From positions 248,001 to 312,000 of IMG/VR virus record IMGVR_UViG_3300025121_000282: a DNA stretch of 64,000 bases. One strand, written 5' to 3'. This DNA comes from a virus. A program made the position numbers and the translations under genes. The notes under the pieces were generated by a model. That model saw only the letters and a program-made list of their open reading frames with translations. It was not told the origin of the DNA and did not search any database. Each line of letters starts with the position of its first letter. Position 1 is the stretch's first letter. This document shows, one piece after another, positions 27,315 through 35,613 of this stretch.

Positions 27315-28004
27315 TTACTTAGGGTCTAAAATCCGGTCTACAACTGCCTTTTTTGACATACCGCGTTTTGTTGCTATGCCTCTTGCAGCAGCTATTTTCA
27401 TTAGTGTGTCCAACTTCATTCCCTCGTTGGGGACCACAGTTAGCAAGTCATAAGCAACCCCATCCGGTTCCTCAGAGAGGTCTACCGTGGAAGGGTTTTC
27501 CTCCAGGGTCTCCAGGGTCTCCAGGGTCGTTTCGACTGGTGTTTCCACAGCCTCCATAGTAACAGGTGCTACTACTATTGTCTCCACTATTTCAGGGACA
27601 GTGGGAACCTCGGATGCTACTGCTGCCACTACCTCGGGGACAATAGGGACCTCGGGGACAACAGGACTGATTGCTTCCAATTTCTCAGGAAGTGCAACTG
27701 GGGTTTCACACGCCTGAGCACGGACAGGAGCGCTGTATACTCTAGAGTTCTTCACTTCCAGAATCCATGCACCACCACTTTGCTTTAGTTTCTTTTCCAT
27801 GTCATTTAACTCCGACAGCAGTCTATGCAATTGTTTAACCAAAAAGTTGCTAGTACTTTTGGAAGGTACCAACGACTTTACACGAGTCAGGTGCAAAATC
27901 TCAATAGGTATACTTTCTAAATTAAAGTATAACTTCCTACCGGCCTTAAATTGTATATCATTGTATTTAAGTGGCCGAGTAGACCGTAGGCACACAGCTA
28001 GCAT
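27315..28004 (-). CDS. Protein with Pro/Glu/Val repeat linker and C-terminal SAP/HeH-like domain
   Basis: 229 residues. Residues 1-75 are mixed (KYNDIQFKAGRKLYF). Residues ~105-195 are low-complexity PEVP/VPEI/ETLE repeats, some coded by tandem 9-bp DNA repeats near 27500-27530. The last 40 residues (MKLDTLMKIAAARGIATKR to end) look like a SAP/HeH-type helix-extended-loop-helix domain, which usually binds DNA. Sits among neck genes; might anchor DNA at the head-tail joint, but this is only inferred. Confidence 0.65.
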   Translation of the reverse strand: MLAVCLRSTRPLKYNDIQFKAGRKLYFNLESIPIEILHLTRVKSLVPSKSTSNFLVKQLHRLLSELNDMEKKLKQSGGAWILEVKNSRVYSAPVRAQACETPVALPEKLEAISPVVPEVPIVPEVVAAVASEVPTVPEIVETIVVAPVTMEAVETPVETTLETLETLEENPSTVDLSEEPDGVAYDLLTVVPNEGMKLDTLMKIAAARGIATKRGMSKKAVVDRILDPK

Positions 28005-28017
28005 AATATTTTCAGAG

Positions 28018-28674
28018 TCATAAAAGGTCCATAATGGATTTCTTAATTGTTTTAGTTATAGTCACTCTTGCTTTCTCTTGTAAGTGTTTTTTGAATTCAT
28101 GGACACCAGCCTTAATACTGCGTTGAATGAAATTATTTTTGTTTTCTATTTTTTGTGGTGTCCACTGCTTTTTTTCATTCTTAGGTATGGAGTATACTAC
28201 AGTATTTCCGTCTATTTTAACAGGCAGACTAGATTTATCAATACCTTGCTTGCTCGTGGTGCTGTTGGTTGCATTGAGTTTCTGTGCATTGAGTGCGGCC
28301 AACAGTGCAACCGGTGTCTTGCCAAATGTAGCATTGGGGCTTATACCTTTAATAATACTTTGTATTGACCTAGCTGTTCTAATGGTTACATTTGAATTTG
28401 GCAATTGGAATGTAACATCCCCCCTGTGCACTGCGTACTTAATCCCCTGTATGTTCAACTTGACACGGTTAGCTTGGTCCCCTGCTTCACGAGCGGCTTC
28501 GTGTGTGCACACTATAGAGACTTTATCACCCAACATCTGGACTTTAAAAGACCTAGTAAAATTACCAGTAGGGGCCTTTAAGTTTTGGGGCCTAATTGAC
28601 TTTCTTACACCGGATATGAAACCCTGGGCAGACTTAAGTAAATCTGATTGTGATAGTTTAATTAATTCGTTCAA
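28018..28674 (-). CDS. Tail-completion / neck protein (HK97 gp10-like candidate)
   Basis: 218 residues with a TTG start overlapping the stop of the upstream gene (TTGA). Basic, with an N-terminal helix, a central beta region (KVSIVCTHEAAREAGDQAN) and a long basic C-terminal helix (ENKNNFIQRSIKAGVHEF). The size and position between the neck protein and sheath fit a gp10-type tail completion protein. Weak on motif evidence. Confidence 0.6.
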   Translation of the reverse strand: MNELIKLSQSDLLKSAQGFISGVRKSIRPQNLKAPTGNFTRSFKVQMLGDKVSIVCTHEAAREAGDQANRVKLNIQGIKYAVHRGDVTFQLPNSNVTIRTARSIQSIIKGISPNATFGKTPVALLAALNAQKLNATNSTTSKQGIDKSSLPVKIDGNTVVYSIPKNEKKQWTPQKIENKNNFIQRSIKAGVHEFKKHLQEKARVTITKTIKKSIMDLL

Positions 28675-29957
28675 TTTTGTTTACCAAATGTGGGAGTTCG
28701 CCCTCTTCTCTGCACATTAGGGTCCACCCCAGGGTTGTCGGTTATCATTGGCATTACTTCCCGTGTTTCTGGGTACCTGTCCACAGTATCAGAAACACTC
28801 GCCCTGTATCTAATGTCAGATTCTGGTATTACTGACAAAGAGAACTGTTGCTGAAGAATCATCCCTCTTGCAGAAGGTAATGTTATGCCCCCCACGGTGT
28901 ACCTATCCCCATTTTGTCTAACAATAAAGTCTCTTTGGGATAGTAGCGGTGATGGGCCCATGAACACTTCATACTGATGAGTGGTTACCAAGCCCCTTGG
29001 GTCACGCGTTACAGTTTTCGCCCCATCTGACGGAGCAATTATGATGTTGTACGGGCCGTCATACCCACCTACCCAACCAGTTCCGAGGCATGTCTGGCAA
29101 TCGTTCTCGGCTTGTTTGTGACTAGGATTCCAACACAGGCACCTAGTGCCATAAAATTTTCTTAAAAATACTTTTACTCTTTCTCCGCCTTGGTCTAAGA
29201 TCCATGCATTTCGCTTTACTGCTTCTGACCAAATCCAATCGGTTTCTTCAATTCTGTCTACTGTTAGTACATTACAGTCTTCAAGTCTAGACTCCACTGT
29301 CTCATTAGAATCAAATGGGTCTACAGCAACCGTAGTTACTTTGTAGGTGGTTCTACGAGTAGAAGTAGAAGTAGGTAGAACGGATCGGGTATAACTATAT
29401 GACAACGTACACGTGTCTACACCGATACTTGGTAGTATTGGTTCCACAAACTTACCCGTTTTTATGTTGTGAGACCGTCTTGTGTTCAATTCTATGTCGC
29501 CAGTATAACCAGTAACCCTAGCCACCTTTAGTGGCGTTCCGTTTATTTTAAATATAACATCGTTAGGAGAGTCTGCCAGCGCCCCATTTGTACTAGGTTT
29601 TGTTATTGGCGTGTGTGCTGGCACCAGTATGCACTCGTGGTGCATACTCCAACTGGTCTTAAACCTGTTAGACACATTTTCGTCTACAACGGATACGTCT
29701 ATTGTTTGGTCCCTATAAAACAGGGCGCCAATTGGGTCGTCATTTAGTTTATAGTACTCTCCAGCATCAGACCTGTATATATTTACACCCAGGATAGTGA
29801 ATTTGGAGTTAGCCGTAAACGTAGACGGGTCGTCCCACCTTAGGTCCACCATACCTTTTTGGTACGGTGGTAAGACCATAGCATTTATAGGGGGTATGGG
29901 TAAGGATGGTCTTTGTATTTCAAATGGAGACGGTTTTCTATCTGGTGTTGAAGCCAT
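28671..29957 (-). CDS. Neck/head-tail structural protein with zinc-ribbon-like Cys cluster
   Basis: 428 residues from the ATG at 29957 (a TTG 18 bases earlier is less likely). Contains an Ig-like module (about 140-200: 'DVIFKINGTPLKVARVTGYT') of the same style as those inserted in the sheath. A Cys-rich segment near 275-300 (CLCWNPSHKQ...CQTCLGTG) looks like a zinc knuckle found in phage neck proteins. First gene of the leftward tail operon, divergent from 29988. Function assigned from context. Confidence 0.65.
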   Translation of the reverse strand: MASTPDRKPSPFEIQRPSLPIPPINAMVLPPYQKGMVDLRWDDPSTFTANSKFTILGVNIYRSDAGEYYKLNDDPIGALFYRDQTIDVSVVDENVSNRFKTSWSMHHECILVPAHTPITKPSTNGALADSPNDVIFKINGTPLKVARVTGYTGDIELNTRRSHNIKTGKFVEPILPSIGVDTCTLSYSYTRSVLPTSTSTRRTTYKVTTVAVDPFDSNETVESRLEDCNVLTVDRIEETDWIWSEAVKRNAWILDQGGERVKVFLRKFYGTRCLCWNPSHKQAENDCQTCLGTGWVGGYDGPYNIIIAPSDGAKTVTRDPRGLVTTHQYEVFMGPSPLLSQRDFIVRQNGDRYTVGGITLPSARGMILQQQFSLSVIPESDIRYRASVSDTVDRYPETREVMPMITDNPGVDPNVQRRGRTPTFGKQN

Positions 29958-29987
29958 ACTCACACTAAAACACAAAAATCCTAGTCA

Positions 29988-31082
29988 TTGACAATAGCAC
30001 AGACACCACGAAGTACCATTGTGGAACATAACCAAGAAATCTGTCTGGTAGTCGGTGGGCCGCAGAAGCGATGGCAATGGATTGTCGAGTATCTCTCCAA
30101 AAACACCGGTACTAAAATCAGAGTGTGTGAACAAGGCCGCTTTTCTTTTGGTCGTAAGATCATCAACTCTTATGTACTGGTATTAAAAGATTTAATCGAC
30201 CATAGATTCAAAAACGAGATTATTAAGTGCACTGGAACCGGATGTACACTTGTGTACTCAGACAGAACAAGACCGGGATTAATCAAGGCTTTTGAGATTA
30301 TGGGTATAAGTAGCCTAGGACTTACTAGTACACACTCTAAAGAGGACAAGGTGGACAAGGTGGACAACATTGTGTTTGGTACTGACATAAATGAGTTGGT
30401 GCACGCCATCGCCAGTGGTACGAGTTGGTCACGATTGCACACCAAGCTGGTGCTGGAGTCGAAAGTAAATGTGGAACAAACTCCATTTGTTGAACAAGTC
30501 ACCAAGTGCGCCAAAGCAAACTGTCTAAGTATACCCAAAAACCCGCCCAACAGGTCACAGCCAAAAACGAAGATTGACCCAGAATTCTACCCAAACCTAG
30601 TACCGGAGGTATTACGGATTAAGGCTACCAACTCATGGATAGACACATTTCGCATTTTATACAATTCTGGCGTGCTACACCCCGAATCCACACTGTCTGG
30701 ATTTACACAGGGGATCAGAGCCGCCATTGCTAAAACTCCGGGTACTACTGTTGAGACTACTAGTGCCACTGAGACTGTTGTTCCAGACAGACAGTACTCT
30801 GCCGTCGAGTACGACGAAGTCTTCAGTAAGTGGCACGAGGGGGAAGAGGCCCTCAAAGCTGCAAAAACTGAATTGGAAGAGAAATCAGCAGAGTTGCGCA
30901 CACTGGAGGGCAAATTTGCTGCAGTTTCCATAAACCTTCAGATGATGACTAATAGGCTGAATGTCGCACCCACAGGCACTAAGCACGACCCGATCTTTTT
31001 GAAAATGTTGGTCGCTTTGGAATCGTCTTGCACAGAGAGAGGCCCATTCCATGCTCTGTGCAAGACGATCTTGGAAGATTAG
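29988..31082 (+). CDS. Hypothetical protein, possibly Rossmann-like N-terminus
   Basis: 364 residues. Start uncertain: TTG at 29988 or GTG at 30021, neither with a good ribosome site. Residues ~17-105 alternate beta and alpha segments (ICLVVGGPQKRWQWIVEYL; SYVLVLKDLIDHRFKNEI), resembling DUF2325-type small Rossmann domains. The C-terminal ~90 residues hold a coiled coil (EEALKAAKTELEEKSAELR). Lone plus-strand gene between two minus-strand operons. Ends TAG inside the convergent gene's stop. Not confidently assigned. Confidence 0.6.
   Translation: MTIAQTPRSTIVEHNQEICLVVGGPQKRWQWIVEYLSKNTGTKIRVCEQGRFSFGRKIINSYVLVLKDLIDHRFKNEIIKCTGTGCTLVYSDRTRPGLIKAFEIMGISSLGLTSTHSKEDKVDKVDNIVFGTDINELVHAIASGTSWSRLHTKLVLESKVNVEQTPFVEQVTKCAKANCLSIPKNPPNRSQPKTKIDPEFYPNLVPEVLRIKATNSWIDTFRILYNSGVLHPESTLSGFTQGIRAAIAKTPGTTVETTSATETVVPDRQYSAVEYDEVFSKWHEGEEALKAAKTELEEKSAELRTLEGKFAAVSINLQMMTNRLNVAPTGTKHDPIFLKMLVALESSCTERGPFHALCKTILED
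31022..31069. terminator. Perfect 16-bp inverted repeat at convergent gene ends
   Basis: Arms 31022-31037 and 31054-31069 pair perfectly with a 16-base loop, inside the last codons of the plus-strand gene and ten bases before the two opposing genes overlap at their stops. No T-run follows on either strand, so a classical intrinsic terminator is uncertain. A barrier to convergent transcription is a plausible role. Confidence 0.5.
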
Positions 31083-31828
31083 CCCTGCCATCCAGGAGGC
31101 GCGGGTACTGAGGCCGTACTATTTGGAAACGCCTTGGGGAGGGCCCGAACCTCTATAATCGGTACACCCCACGCCTTAAGTCTAGCACGCACTCCGTAGT
31201 ACAAAGAGAATACTTTGCATGGCATTGAGGTTGCCCTTTCGAAGTCTGTCTCCATTGTAACAAACTCCTTTTTGGCCCCGTATGCCGTACTAACTACAGG
31301 CGCTTTTTCCGTTGCTTCGATTGTGGTGCTATCAAATGTTGCACAACACTGAACAGTACCACCAATCGTTGTTTCCTGGTTATAACCTCTTGTGTGTTCA
31401 GAAAACGCATTAGGCCCAGAAGACAGTGTCATGTTTGTTATGAACACGTTGGGCTTGACTTTTTCTTCAAAGATGGCAACCCCAATAACTCCATTATTAG
31501 ACGTGCCCATACCGCTTTGGTTGGTAAAGCTTTCTTCTTCAGAAGAAAATGTGAATGCAGCCACTTCCTGGTTGGTTCTAAGAAACCCAGGTATGTCAAT
31601 GGTCTGCCAGGGCCCAACCACATAACCAAGGCCATCGGGTGAAGCTTCTTTTCCATTCACTACGTTCACACCATCGACAGAGACAACTACAAGTCTTCTT
31701 TTATTGACTTGGTTGCTAATTCTGATCTTATACTCTCCAGATAAAGGAACTTCAGAATAAAGGTTTTTGTTATGCACGATGACAGGTAGTTCTTTGCCAT
31801 CTAAATTGATGCTTATTTTCAAGTCCAT
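31079..31828 (-). CDS. Conserved-looking hypothetical protein
   Basis: 249 residues, start preceded by GAGGAG. The first ~90 residues look like a compact beta domain (MDLKISINLDGKELPVIVHN; VVSVDGVNVVNGKEA). Pro-rich end. No catalytic motif or membrane segment. The domain style resembles proteins of unknown function also found in bacterial genomes. Its stop overlaps the convergent gene's stop by 4 bases. Confidence 0.65.
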   Translation of the reverse strand: MDLKISINLDGKELPVIVHNKNLYSEVPLSGEYKIRISNQVNKRRLVVVSVDGVNVVNGKEASPDGLGYVVGPWQTIDIPGFLRTNQEVAAFTFSSEEESFTNQSGMGTSNNGVIGVAIFEEKVKPNVFITNMTLSSGPNAFSEHTRGYNQETTIGGTVQCCATFDSTTIEATEKAPVVSTAYGAKKEFVTMETDFERATSMPCKVFSLYYGVRARLKAWGVPIIEVRALPKAFPNSTASVPAPPGWQG

Positions 31829-31838
31829 CGTAGACTCC

Positions 31839-32036
31839 TCATTTAGCCCAAAGGGCTGGGTTGTACTGTGTACCCCAGAGCGAGGACTCAGTAAGTGTAG
31901 TTGTCAAATTACGCACACGGATTACGTGTATCCAATTTGACACCAGTGTTGTGGGTTGCTGGTTGGTCTCACGTGCGTGGGTTACCAACCAATCAAGGTC
32001 TTCTTGTTCTATTCTTATTGAGAATATTTTCTTCAT
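31839..32036 (-). CDS. Ribbon-helix-helix (CopG-like) small regulator candidate
   Basis: 65 residues (MKKIFSIRIEQEDLDWLVTH). The N-terminal beta strand (FSIRIEQED) plus two helices ending 'TLVSNWIHVIRVR' fit the ribbon-helix-helix fold that binds DNA as a dimer. A longer form starting further upstream would read through the adjoining palindrome. No Shine-Dalgarno site is seen; instead a perfect inverted repeat abuts the ATG, suggesting autoregulation. Function as a repressor is inferred. Confidence 0.6.
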   Translation of the reverse strand: MKKIFSIRIEQEDLDWLVTHARETNQQPTTLVSNWIHVIRVRNLTTTLTESSLWGTQYNPALWAK

Positions 32037-32069
32037 GGCGTAATACACTATACAACAACGTATTACGCC
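32037..32069 (-). promoter_or_regulatory. Inverted repeat abutting the RHH gene start: operator or mRNA hairpin
   Basis: Arms GGCGTAATAC (32037-32046) and GTATTACGCC (32060-32069) are perfect complements separated by 13 bases, and end one base from the start codon. As DNA it is a typical dimer-protein operator; as RNA it would fold directly before the ATG. Confidence 0.6.
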
Positions 32070-32078
32070 ACACAAGTA

Positions 32079-33071
32079 CTACAGTATGTTTGCAGCCACG
32101 AGTTTTTGCAGTGTTTGTAAACTAACATTTTTGGCAAATACGTACGTATTAGACTTAGAGTTTTTAAATTTCACATAACTATTTGGGTTCTGTCTAATTT
32201 TCTCGAAGTTACCTGTTATTTTTCCATTCTCGTCTAAATGCACCCTGGAGTCTACGCCACTATTTGGGAACATAAATCCACCCAATGGTACTTTGGTCCA
32301 CTGGATTTTGTTTAACTGGTCTTCACTTAGGTTCTTAAGGTATATCTCTGTATCTCCACGTGCGTGTTGTACCCCATCTAGCACCAGACTGATTTCTTTG
32401 TTGGGGTCCTCCGTGACTATAGAGGACATTTTTCTTATAAAAGAACTTATTTTGCGAATCAAACTCCCGATGTGAATTCTGGACGAAGCACTTTCTAAGT
32501 CCTCAATGCTTAAATCGCTGGGGACTATAAGTGCTTGGTCTCTATGGTTGAACACTCTAAACTTAGATGAGTTTTTACTTATGGTGTCCATAACATGCAA
32601 AAATTTACTATTTGGACGGTCTGTTTTCCAGTCTGAAGAGCTTATCAAGTAAAATGTGTGTTTGGTATGGTCCAGCAGTTTCAGCACAGAGTCTATATTG
32701 TTGCTGTGTGTTTCGAGGTGCTCACTGAGTTTGACCTTAATTTCCTTATCTACAGGAAGTAAACTGTCTAAAGTTGCTATGTATGCAAGTACTTTTTGTC
32801 GTTGATTTTTGATCGCCTCGACCACTTCTGGCACATTTGCATACTCAACACCACCATACCGCCATCCGGATGGCTTGAAATGGGCGTTTGAGGGTGCCAG
32901 GACGACAGGTTTGCCATAAGCTATAGTCAGGTAAATCCCCCTAGTCTGCAACTGCAGGGGAGGCACTTCTAAATCGTTTTTGCCACATTCTTTTTGAAAT
33001 GCATCAATTTCGTTGCTGAAATCGGTAGATTTAGAAACAATAAGCCTAAGTTTAGTACTCAATGTCATCAT
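32079..33071 (-). CDS. Hypothetical protein
   Basis: 330 residues if started at the Met-Met pair at 33071, which has AAGGA 11 bases upstream and lies after the stem-loop. A longer start up to 33170 would overlap the PTH2-like gene and include the stem-loop. Mixed alpha/beta, soluble, with 'GIYLTIAYGKPVVLAPSN' and a C-terminal basic segment. No recognised family. Confidence 0.6.
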   Translation of the reverse strand: MMTLSTKLRLIVSKSTDFSNEIDAFQKECGKNDLEVPPLQLQTRGIYLTIAYGKPVVLAPSNAHFKPSGWRYGGVEYANVPEVVEAIKNQRQKVLAYIATLDSLLPVDKEIKVKLSEHLETHSNNIDSVLKLLDHTKHTFYLISSSDWKTDRPNSKFLHVMDTISKNSSKFRVFNHRDQALIVPSDLSIEDLESASSRIHIGSLIRKISSFIRKMSSIVTEDPNKEISLVLDGVQHARGDTEIYLKNLSEDQLNKIQWTKVPLGGFMFPNSGVDSRVHLDENGKITGNFEKIRQNPNSYVKFKNSKSNTYVFAKNVSLQTLQKLVAANIL

Positions 33072-33086
33072 ACAGAAAGGTGTCCT

Positions 33087-33120
33087 TCCATCTTTAACAT
33101 TCGTCAACATTAAAGATGGA
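33087..33120 (-). promoter_or_regulatory. Stem-loop in leader of the 32079-33071 gene
   Basis: Perfect 11-bp arms (33087-33097 and 33110-33120) with a 12-base loop, between the PTH2-like gene's stop and the next start. No following T-run. Could be a processing site, attenuator or operator. Confidence 0.5.
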
Positions 33121-33129
33121 CCGGTTATG

Positions 33130-33393
33130 TCACAACAATTTAAGTGACTCCATGGGCTGGTCTGTGGCAAAGGCAGTCAATTGATTGTTTAAGTCAGGTT
33201 CGTGCCACAGAACACACTTACCATTGGCGGGGACTGCCGAGATCAAATCTTGTTCTTTCGGCACACCATACACTATCACTGTACCCAGGTGCGGCCCATG
33301 GTTTAGTGCCCAGTGGTCCATAGCATGAAGAAGTTGTGCTGCTCTTTTACCCTCTGACAGGTCTTTTCTTGTCACAAAGTATAGTCTACTCAT
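33130..33393 (-). CDS. Peptidyl-tRNA hydrolase 2 (PTH2)-like protein
   Basis: 87 residues from an ATG that overlaps the upstream stop (ATGA). 'FVTRKDLSEGKRAAQLLHAM' carries the PTH2 pattern K16-x3-Q20-x2-H23, and 'EPDLNNQLTAFAT' (65-77) matches the family's Asp-containing loop. PTH2 frees tRNA from stalled peptidyl-tRNA. The protein is shorter than the ~115-residue family norm, so it may be a minimal form or a binding-only relative. Confidence 0.7.
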   Translation of the reverse strand: MSRLYFVTRKDLSEGKRAAQLLHAMDHWALNHGPHLGTVIVYGVPKEQDLISAVPANGKCVLWHEPDLNNQLTAFATDQPMESLKLL

Positions 33394-34070
33394 AAACCAA
33401 ACCACTTGACGTCAGGACTATTTATTGCAATAAGTTGGTTTTCCAAATTTTCCAAATTTTTGGTTTCGTCTTTGTATTTGGTTTCTCTGTCAAGTCTGTA
33501 GCCTACTATGCCCGCAGACATTGAATTACATTTGTGAATCAATACCACGTCTGAGTATTTATTTAAGGAGTCCTCTAGGGACTGGATTATACGTCTAGAC
33601 TTGTTGATACTCTCTTGGACTAGCCTAGACGCCTCTCCTACAACATTTTCTTTGGAATTTATGGCTGCGGAATTCAGCCATAAACTGATAGCACCCTCAA
33701 GAAGTGTTCTGTAATCTTTGTCTAAACACGTACCAATAAGTTTGGACAAGGACTTAACATTCGGTTTGTCTTCACCGGCCTTAAGTTTAGATTCACACGC
33801 TTTGTATGGGGTATTGTTTAAAAAAGCTAGTGCTAGATGGTGTTCTCGGAGAAGAGAAGAATTGGGAATTCTGGATCTTAAACCGTGAGATTTATTTTTA
33901 GATTTGTCCAACCTACGTTGAAGACGTGCAACCTCTGCAGCTCCATTTGGTTGTTTTAGTTGTTTACGACAACCACGTATAGTGTGTTTCAGAGCGTAGA
34001 TTTCTGTTTTCAGAAGTCTACGCGTGCAGATTTTTTCTTTTAGGGACGACTTGAGTGCTATCTTATCCAT
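33390..34070 (-). CDS. Hypothetical helical, basic protein
   Basis: 226 residues with an AAGGAA ribosome site. The first ~65 residues are a very basic coiled coil (Lys/Arg/Leu), followed by further helices; no recognised domain. Overlaps the PTH2-like gene by 4 bases, so they are co-translated. A long palindromic leader lies just upstream. An RNA- or DNA-binding role is possible from charge only. Confidence 0.6.
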   Translation of the reverse strand: MDKIALKSSLKEKICTRRLLKTEIYALKHTIRGCRKQLKQPNGAAEVARLQRRLDKSKNKSHGLRSRIPNSSLLREHHLALAFLNNTPYKACESKLKAGEDKPNVKSLSKLIGTCLDKDYRTLLEGAISLWLNSAAINSKENVVGEASRLVQESINKSRRIIQSLEDSLNKYSDVVLIHKCNSMSAGIVGYRLDRETKYKDETKNLENLENQLIAINSPDVKWFGL

Positions 34071-34087
34071 GGTCCAATTCCTTTTGT

Positions 34088-34131
34088 TTGATGATTTAGA
34101 AAGAAACGCAACATCTTTTCTAAATCATCAA
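34088..34131 (-). promoter_or_regulatory. Perfect 15-bp stem-loop in 5' leader
   Basis: Arms TTGATGATTTAGAAA (34088-34102) and its exact complement (34117-34131), 14-base loop. It sits 18 bases before the start codon at 34070, leaving the ribosome site free downstream. Confidence 0.6.
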
Positions 34132-34268
34132 GGAGGACCACGGGCTAGGTGCAGCTACATTTCGGAAGTGGGATAATTGATTCTCATACTTTTAATTTAA
34201 TCACCCCATTGGTCATTGTCAAGTAGCTGTTGTTCATCTTTGGTGCGGTCAGCGGGCTGTGGTATAAC
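34132..34268. other. Gene-free gap
   Basis: No convincing gene on either strand. On the minus strand a 23-codon in-frame extension follows the TGA of the metallophosphoesterase gene and ends TAA; see findings. Confidence 0.4.
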
Positions 34269-34997
34269 TCACACCTCTATCAACAATTTTGGGTTGAATT
34301 TTGGGTTTTCTGATTGACGGGCATACCCGAACGGGTTACATACGAACCGGGTCAGCCCTAGCGTTTTATCTGTCGAGTCGTGTGTATGCCCGTAGACCCA
34401 GAGCTTCGGAGTCACCAAAGTACAGTCATCGATTCCTCCGACGAAAAACGCATTAAGTTTGCTACCCTGCCAACGTTCAGTCACCAGATCGTTGTGCGGG
34501 ATCATATGGGTAACAACCACGTCTGTTTCCATGACATTCTTTTGGATCATGTCCACGTCTCGGCGTCCACGTTCATAGACCCACGGTTCGAATTTGCGAA
34601 TAGTTGTGAAATCAGCCATTGAGTCGCGCCCAAACTTCTTGGTGTACTGCTCAGGTTCAGGGAACCAAAGTGTACCACCAATAAATCGCCGCCCACTGAT
34701 AGTTACAGGTTCGTCCCGGAGAAGATAGATGTTCCCAAATTGGGAACACATGGCAGCAATCTCGGCCTCGGCGACTGCAGCCACGGACCCATAGAATTCA
34801 TGATTGCCGAGGGTGTATACTACATTTGCATATTTCTTCGAGAACGTGGTCAGGATCGTCTTCAAAGACCCACCTTGAAGGACGCCCACGTCTCCCGCGA
34901 GAACAGCAATGTCCGCGTCTGCCAAATCAGCAACGAGGCTTTCACCGTGGTCCCGGTGGAATTCTGCGTGGAGATCAGAAACAATCAGCAGTTTCAA
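34269..34997 (-). CDS. Calcineurin-like metallophosphoesterase
   Basis: 242 residues, TTG start at 34997 with AAGGA nine bases upstream. All motifs of the fold are present: SDLHAE (Asp8, His10), GDVG (35-38), GNHE (64-67), a His near 165 (VVTHMIP) and GHTHD near 212. It uses two metal ions to cut phosphodi- or monoesters; the substrate cannot be told from sequence. Related phage enzymes act on nucleotides or RNA. Monocistronic in appearance between gaps. Confidence 0.9.
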   Translation of the reverse strand: MKLLIVSDLHAEFHRDHGESLVADLADADIAVLAGDVGVLQGGSLKTILTTFSKKYANVVYTLGNHEFYGSVAAVAEAEIAAMCSQFGNIYLLRDEPVTISGRRFIGGTLWFPEPEQYTKKFGRDSMADFTTIRKFEPWVYERGRRDVDMIQKNVMETDVVVTHMIPHNDLVTERWQGSKLNAFFVGGIDDCTLVTPKLWVYGHTHDSTDKTLGLTRFVCNPFGYARQSENPKFNPKLLIEV

Positions 34998-35099
34998 GGG
35001 GTGAATTTCCTTTTTGATTGCAGTACATAACCGGTCCCAATCTTTTTAAGGGAATAACCTATGGCCACTGACTCCAAGGGTATAACTGAGTATTCGGTG

Positions 35100-35276
35100 T
35101 CAGTGTTGATATTTACCCTGCATCAAGAGTGCCACTTTCTGAACAAGCCCTACAACCGTAGGCGCATCTGACTCATTAAAATGTTTAGTAAGTAGTTCTT
35201 CTAGTCTTTTTGCCCCGTCTGGGAGGGACAGCATTTTAACAAGCATGTCCACTTTTTGTTCGTGTGTATAAGTCAT
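35100..35276 (-). CDS. Small hypothetical protein, 58 residues
   Basis: Starts MTYTHEQKVDMLVKMLSLPD and overlaps the upstream gene's stop by the ATGA arrangement (35276-35273). Amphipathic helices, no known family. The coupled start and codon pattern support it. A 7-bp inverted repeat (35066-35072/35099-35105) spans its stop and may end transcription. Confidence 0.6.
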   Translation of the reverse strand: MTYTHEQKVDMLVKMLSLPDGAKRLEELLTKHFNESDAPTVVGLVQKVALLMQGKYQH

Positions 35277-35482
35277 TTGTTGGTGTTAAGCAGTTCTTGC
35301 ATTTGTTGACGAATCTCAGATTTGGCCATCTGCTTTGCAACATAGTGTGTCATATTGGTCGGTACCGCGTCAACAGATAACACTCCTTTGATCATTTTTA
35401 TTGCCCCTGCAATTGCCTGTGCAGAATCCGGGTTGTATTCCCCATCTAAAACCACCAATAGACTTGCTGAGGGGTTGGCCAC
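35273..35482 (-). CDS. Small hypothetical protein, 69 residues
   Basis: GTG start at 35482 with AGGAG seven bases upstream. Sequence (ASLLVVLDGEYNPDSAQAIAGAI) suggests a small alpha/beta ferredoxin-like fold with the strand-helix-strand order. Similar small proteins exist in other phages; function unknown. First of a two-gene unit with a stem-loop in the leader. Confidence 0.65.
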   Translation of the reverse strand: MANPSASLLVVLDGEYNPDSAQAIAGAIKMIKGVLSVDAVPTNMTHYVAKQMAKSEIRQQMQELLNTNK

Positions 35483-35549
35483 TGTTGCTGCTCCTAAATT
35501 AGTTGAGAACTTTGTTAATTATACACTGTTAGTCACAAACTGCTAAAAC

Positions 35550-35572
35550 CTGATTTATTAGATTTAAATCAG
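35550..35572 (-). promoter_or_regulatory. 8-bp stem-loop upstream of a two-gene unit
   Basis: Arms CTGATTTA and TAAATCAG with a 7-base loop, about 70 bases before the GTG start at 35482. Role unknown; may be a terminator for the preceding gene or an operator. Confidence 0.35.
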
Positions 35573-35613
35573 TAACATCGTAGTAGGCAGCAACAAACAA
35601 AATGTCACGTAAT

